A stretch of DNA of 7,363 nucleotides, taken from contig JAUVXQ010000057.1 in the NCBI GenBank assembly GCA_030603505.1, forward strand, positions 1 to 7,363. The letters are read 5' to 3'. The notes under the pieces were generated by a model. That model worked only from the letters and a program-made list of their open reading frames with translations. It did not search any database and had not been told where the DNA came from. Position 1 is the first letter of the stretch; each line of letters begins with the position of its first letter. A program made the translations under genes and the position numbers. This document shows positions 5,907 through 7,363 of this stretch, piece after piece. The DNA comes from Candidatus Heimdallarchaeota archaeon. Its GTDB lineage: Archaea; Asgardarchaeota; Heimdallarchaeia; Heimdallarchaeales; Heimdallarchaeaceae.

Positions 5907-6863
5907 ATGGCAACAGAACCAGCATTAGTGATTTTTTTAATATTTGTTGCTGTAGCTTTAATAATAGCTGCAAGAACAGCAATAAAGAGTCAAAAGAAAC
6001 AAAGAGCACCTAAAAGAATGTATAGACCTTATATGCCAGTTTCTCCTCCAAATCAGCAACAAAGTTCAACAAGACCTACATCGCCTACAATCACAACTCC
6101 ACCAAGAAGGCAACAAGCATCTGTTGCAAGACCTTCTACTTCTAGCAGTTCACAATCAAGAGCAGATTACGCTTCTGCTGACGAGTATTTTAGAGCAGGA
6201 TTGTATGATAGAGCGAAGGATGAATATTTGAAAACTGGTCGTATTTTTGGAGCTGCAAAGTCTATTGCAGCTAAAGGCAAAGATTCAACCCAAGATGCTA
6301 TAGCAATCATCTCACGTTATGCTCCTGAAAGGGAAGATGAGATGGTTAGGAACCTTTCTCGATATTTCTTTGATAGTGGTGATATCGAAGTTTCAGCTTT
6401 AATTCTATTTGAATATGGTAAAAAAGATGAAGCTGAAGCCGTTTTAGCAGCTATTGGGAAAACTCTTGATGACATCACAGAAGGGAAAGTCGTTGAAGTT
6501 AGTCAAATTCCACCGAGTTCTACTTCATCTGTAGATGAACTATCAACTTCTCAAACCTTTGATGAGTTATCAAAAATAGTAGAAGGAGATACTGATAAAG
6601 TTGTAGAAGTAGAAAAATTTGATGCTGATACTAAAACAAAAAAGAAAGTAAAAGCACGTCAGCCACTAAAAGTTGCAACCTCGGATTTGGATGAAAGGTG
6701 TAGCGTTTGTATGTCTCATATTAAAGCAGGCGATAATTTTATCAGATGTCCATTCTGTGACACACCATCACATTATTCACATATTATAGAGTGGATAAAA
6801 GTTAAACCACAATGTCCAAATTGTAAACAAAAGCTAATAGCCAGAATGTTTGAAGGACAATAA
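5907..6863 (+). CDS. Membrane-anchored TPR-like solenoid protein with C-terminal RING-type zinc finger
   Basis: 318 residues. One hydrophobic helix at 5-22 is followed by a basic stretch (SQKKQRAPKR), which predicts an external N-terminus and a cytoplasmic body. Residues 40-86 are a Pro/Gln/Ser/Thr-rich disordered linker. Residues about 87-185 are helical with a TPR-like signature (ADEYFRAGLYDRAKDEY, then RYFFDSGDIEVSALILFEYG and KDEAEAVLAAIG). An acidic, Ser-rich linker follows (about 190-258). The end is a zinc finger with ligands C265, C268, C281, C284, H289, H292, C303, C306 and RING-like hydrophobic spacing (GDNFIRCPFC, HIIEWI, QCPNC). RING domains recruit E2 enzymes in ubiquitin transfer, and Asgard archaea are known to have ubiquitin systems. 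An E3-like or protein-protein adaptor role at the membrane is an inference. The solenoid-plus-RING order recalls Vps/HOPS-type subunits, but no beta-propeller is present. It lies in an operon with gltX. Confidence 0.75.
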   Translation: MATEPALVIFLIFVAVALIIAARTAIKSQKKQRAPKRMYRPYMPVSPPNQQQSSTRPTSPTITTPPRRQQASVARPSTSSSSQSRADYASADEYFRAGLYDRAKDEYLKTGRIFGAAKSIAAKGKDSTQDAIAIISRYAPEREDEMVRNLSRYFFDSGDIEVSALILFEYGKKDEAEAVLAAIGKTLDDITEGKVVEVSQIPPSSTSSVDELSTSQTFDELSKIVEGDTDKVVEVEKFDADTKTKKKVKARQPLKVATSDLDERCSVCMSHIKAGDNFIRCPFCDTPSHYSHIIEWIKVKPQCPNCKQKLIARMFEGQ

Positions 6864-6875
6864 TTAAAACTAGTG

Positions 6876-6912
6876 GTACATTTTTGATTGAAATGTACAG
6901 AATTTCTTTTTC
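6876..6912 (+). terminator. Hairpin plus T-rich tract after the gltX operon
   Basis: The inverted repeat GTACATTT (6876-6883) / AAATGTAC (6891-6898) forms an eight-base-pair stem with a seven-base loop. It is followed by a T-rich stretch (6903-6912). Its place, just after the solenoid-RING stop, suits a terminator. Because it also sits about 20-45 bases upstream of the dUTPase TATA box, it could alternatively be an operator. Confidence 0.45.
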
Positions 6913-6918
6913 TAAAAT

Positions 6919-6928
6919 CTTTAAATAC
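6919..6928 (+). promoter_or_regulatory. TATA box of the dUTPase gene
   Basis: CTTTAAATAC is centred 25-26 bases before ATG 6949, the classic spacing for a leaderless archaeal transcript. There is no Shine-Dalgarno before the start. Confidence 0.6.
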
Positions 6929-6948
6929 ACTATTAGTAATTTAGTCAT

Positions 6949-7363
6949 ATGGTTTTTCTCCCTCCGTTTTCAGAAGAGATTTTTAGTGAATATATAAATG
7001 AAGAAATACAAACACAAATCGCAGGATTTGATCTTACTACAAAAGAAGTTATGAAACTTAAGAAAGGAGGGATTCTAGATTTTGATAATAATAAAAGACA
7101 TATTCCAGAATATAAAAATATTAATTCCAAAGGAAATAAATGGATTTTGAAACCTGGAGGATATTTAATTCGATATAATGAGATTATACAAATACCTAGA
7201 AATTCTATAGGTCTAGTCCTTCCACGTTCTAGTTTGATGCGTTGTGGAGCTACTCTTTGTTCAGCTGTATGGGATCCAGGATATAAAGGAAGAGGAATTG
7301 GTTTGTTGATCGTTACAACTAAAATCACATTATATGAAAATACGAGAATAGCTCAAATTATCC
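6949..7363 (+). CDS. dut: Archaeal dUTPase / dCTP deaminase family protein (3' end outside the window)
   Basis: 138 residues are visible, probably all but the last 15-30. The protein resembles the archaeal dUTPase group typified by Methanocaldococcus MJ1102. It has an early IAGFDLTTKEV (24-34), ILDFDNNKRHIPEY (42-55), a KPGGYLIRYNE strand (68-78), LPRSSLMRCGATLCSAVWDPGY (91-112) and a closing RIAQII. The RSS and DPGY motifs form the nucleotide-binding active site of the trimeric fold. The enzyme hydrolyses dUTP to dUMP and diphosphate, keeping uracil out of DNA and supplying dUMP for thymidylate synthesis. Some relatives are dCTP deaminases or bifunctional. The short form and likeness to MJ1102 favour dUTPase, but the deciding C-terminus is cut off. 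It has its own promoter and is probably not part of the gltX transcript. Confidence 0.85.
   Translation, partial: MVFLPPFSEEIFSEYINEEIQTQIAGFDLTTKEVMKLKKGGILDFDNNKRHIPEYKNINSKGNKWILKPGGYLIRYNEIIQIPRNSIGLVLPRSSLMRCGATLCSAVWDPGYKGRGIGLLIVTTKITLYENTRIAQII

Noticed and set aside
5818..6009. Minus-strand Leu-rich open frame across the gltX/RING junction
   Set aside because: It is the antisense image of the Gln/Lys- and Ala/Ile-rich TM region on the plus strand; no supporting signals.
6876..6898. Inverted repeat as part of a CRISPR or mobile-element end
   Set aside because: There is only one copy, with no spacers, no transposase and no target-site duplication.
6945..7328. Minus-strand open frame of 127 codons
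   Set aside because: Antisense to the dUTPase frame, which has clear RSS and DPGY motifs and a well-placed promoter.

Overview
The window looks like AT-rich archaeal chromosome, most likely from an Asgard archaeon; a Heimdallarchaeia- or Lokiarchaeia-type genome would fit, but the clade cannot be fixed from this sequence alone. The evidence is the combination of genes: a Rab/Ras-like small GTPase, a gelsolin-like protein, a membrane-anchored RING-type zinc-finger protein, an archaeal/eukaryotic-type glutamyl-tRNA synthetase, a Dpm1-like glycosyltransferase and an archaeal-type dUTPase. Archaeal TATA boxes (TTTATATA- or TTTAAATA-like) sit about 25-29 bases before several start codons, which points to leaderless transcription. 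There are no rRNA or tRNA genes, insertion sequences or CRISPR arrays. The gene density and even base composition look like a normal chromosome.

Layout. Bases 1-595 (minus) hold the N-terminal part of a type II secretion F / TadC / ArlJ-family membrane platform protein that runs off the left edge. Bases 750-1430 (plus) encode a gelsolin-like domain followed by a charged linker and a small unrecognised C-terminal beta-rich domain. This gene converges, with a 4-base stop overlap, on a Rab-like GTPase at 1427-1966 (minus). Divergent from the GTPase is a family-2 glycosyltransferase at 2095-2808 (plus). Its end overlaps by 8 bases the end of a TrpF-like protein at 2801-3508 (minus), which seems to have lost both catalytic residues. 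A small cysteine-rich protein of unknown function follows at about 3718-4062 (plus).

The second half is a plus-strand run: glutamyl-tRNA synthetase (4180-5901), then, five bases later, a protein with one membrane segment, a TPR-like helical solenoid and a C-terminal RING-like finger (5907-6863). The two are almost certainly co-transcribed. The second gene has a Shine-Dalgarno GGTGA buried in the end of the first. A hairpin/poly-T region separates them from an independently promoted dUTPase (6949 to the right edge).

Together, the cytoskeleton-related gelsolin-like protein, the Rab-like GTPase, the solenoid-RING protein and the lipid-linked-sugar transferase suggest a stretch rich in membrane and cytoskeletal functions mixed with housekeeping genes. 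The most unusual items are the TM-solenoid-RING protein, the gelsolin-like protein with its extra C-terminal domain, and the TrpF-like protein lacking its catalytic Cys and Asp.
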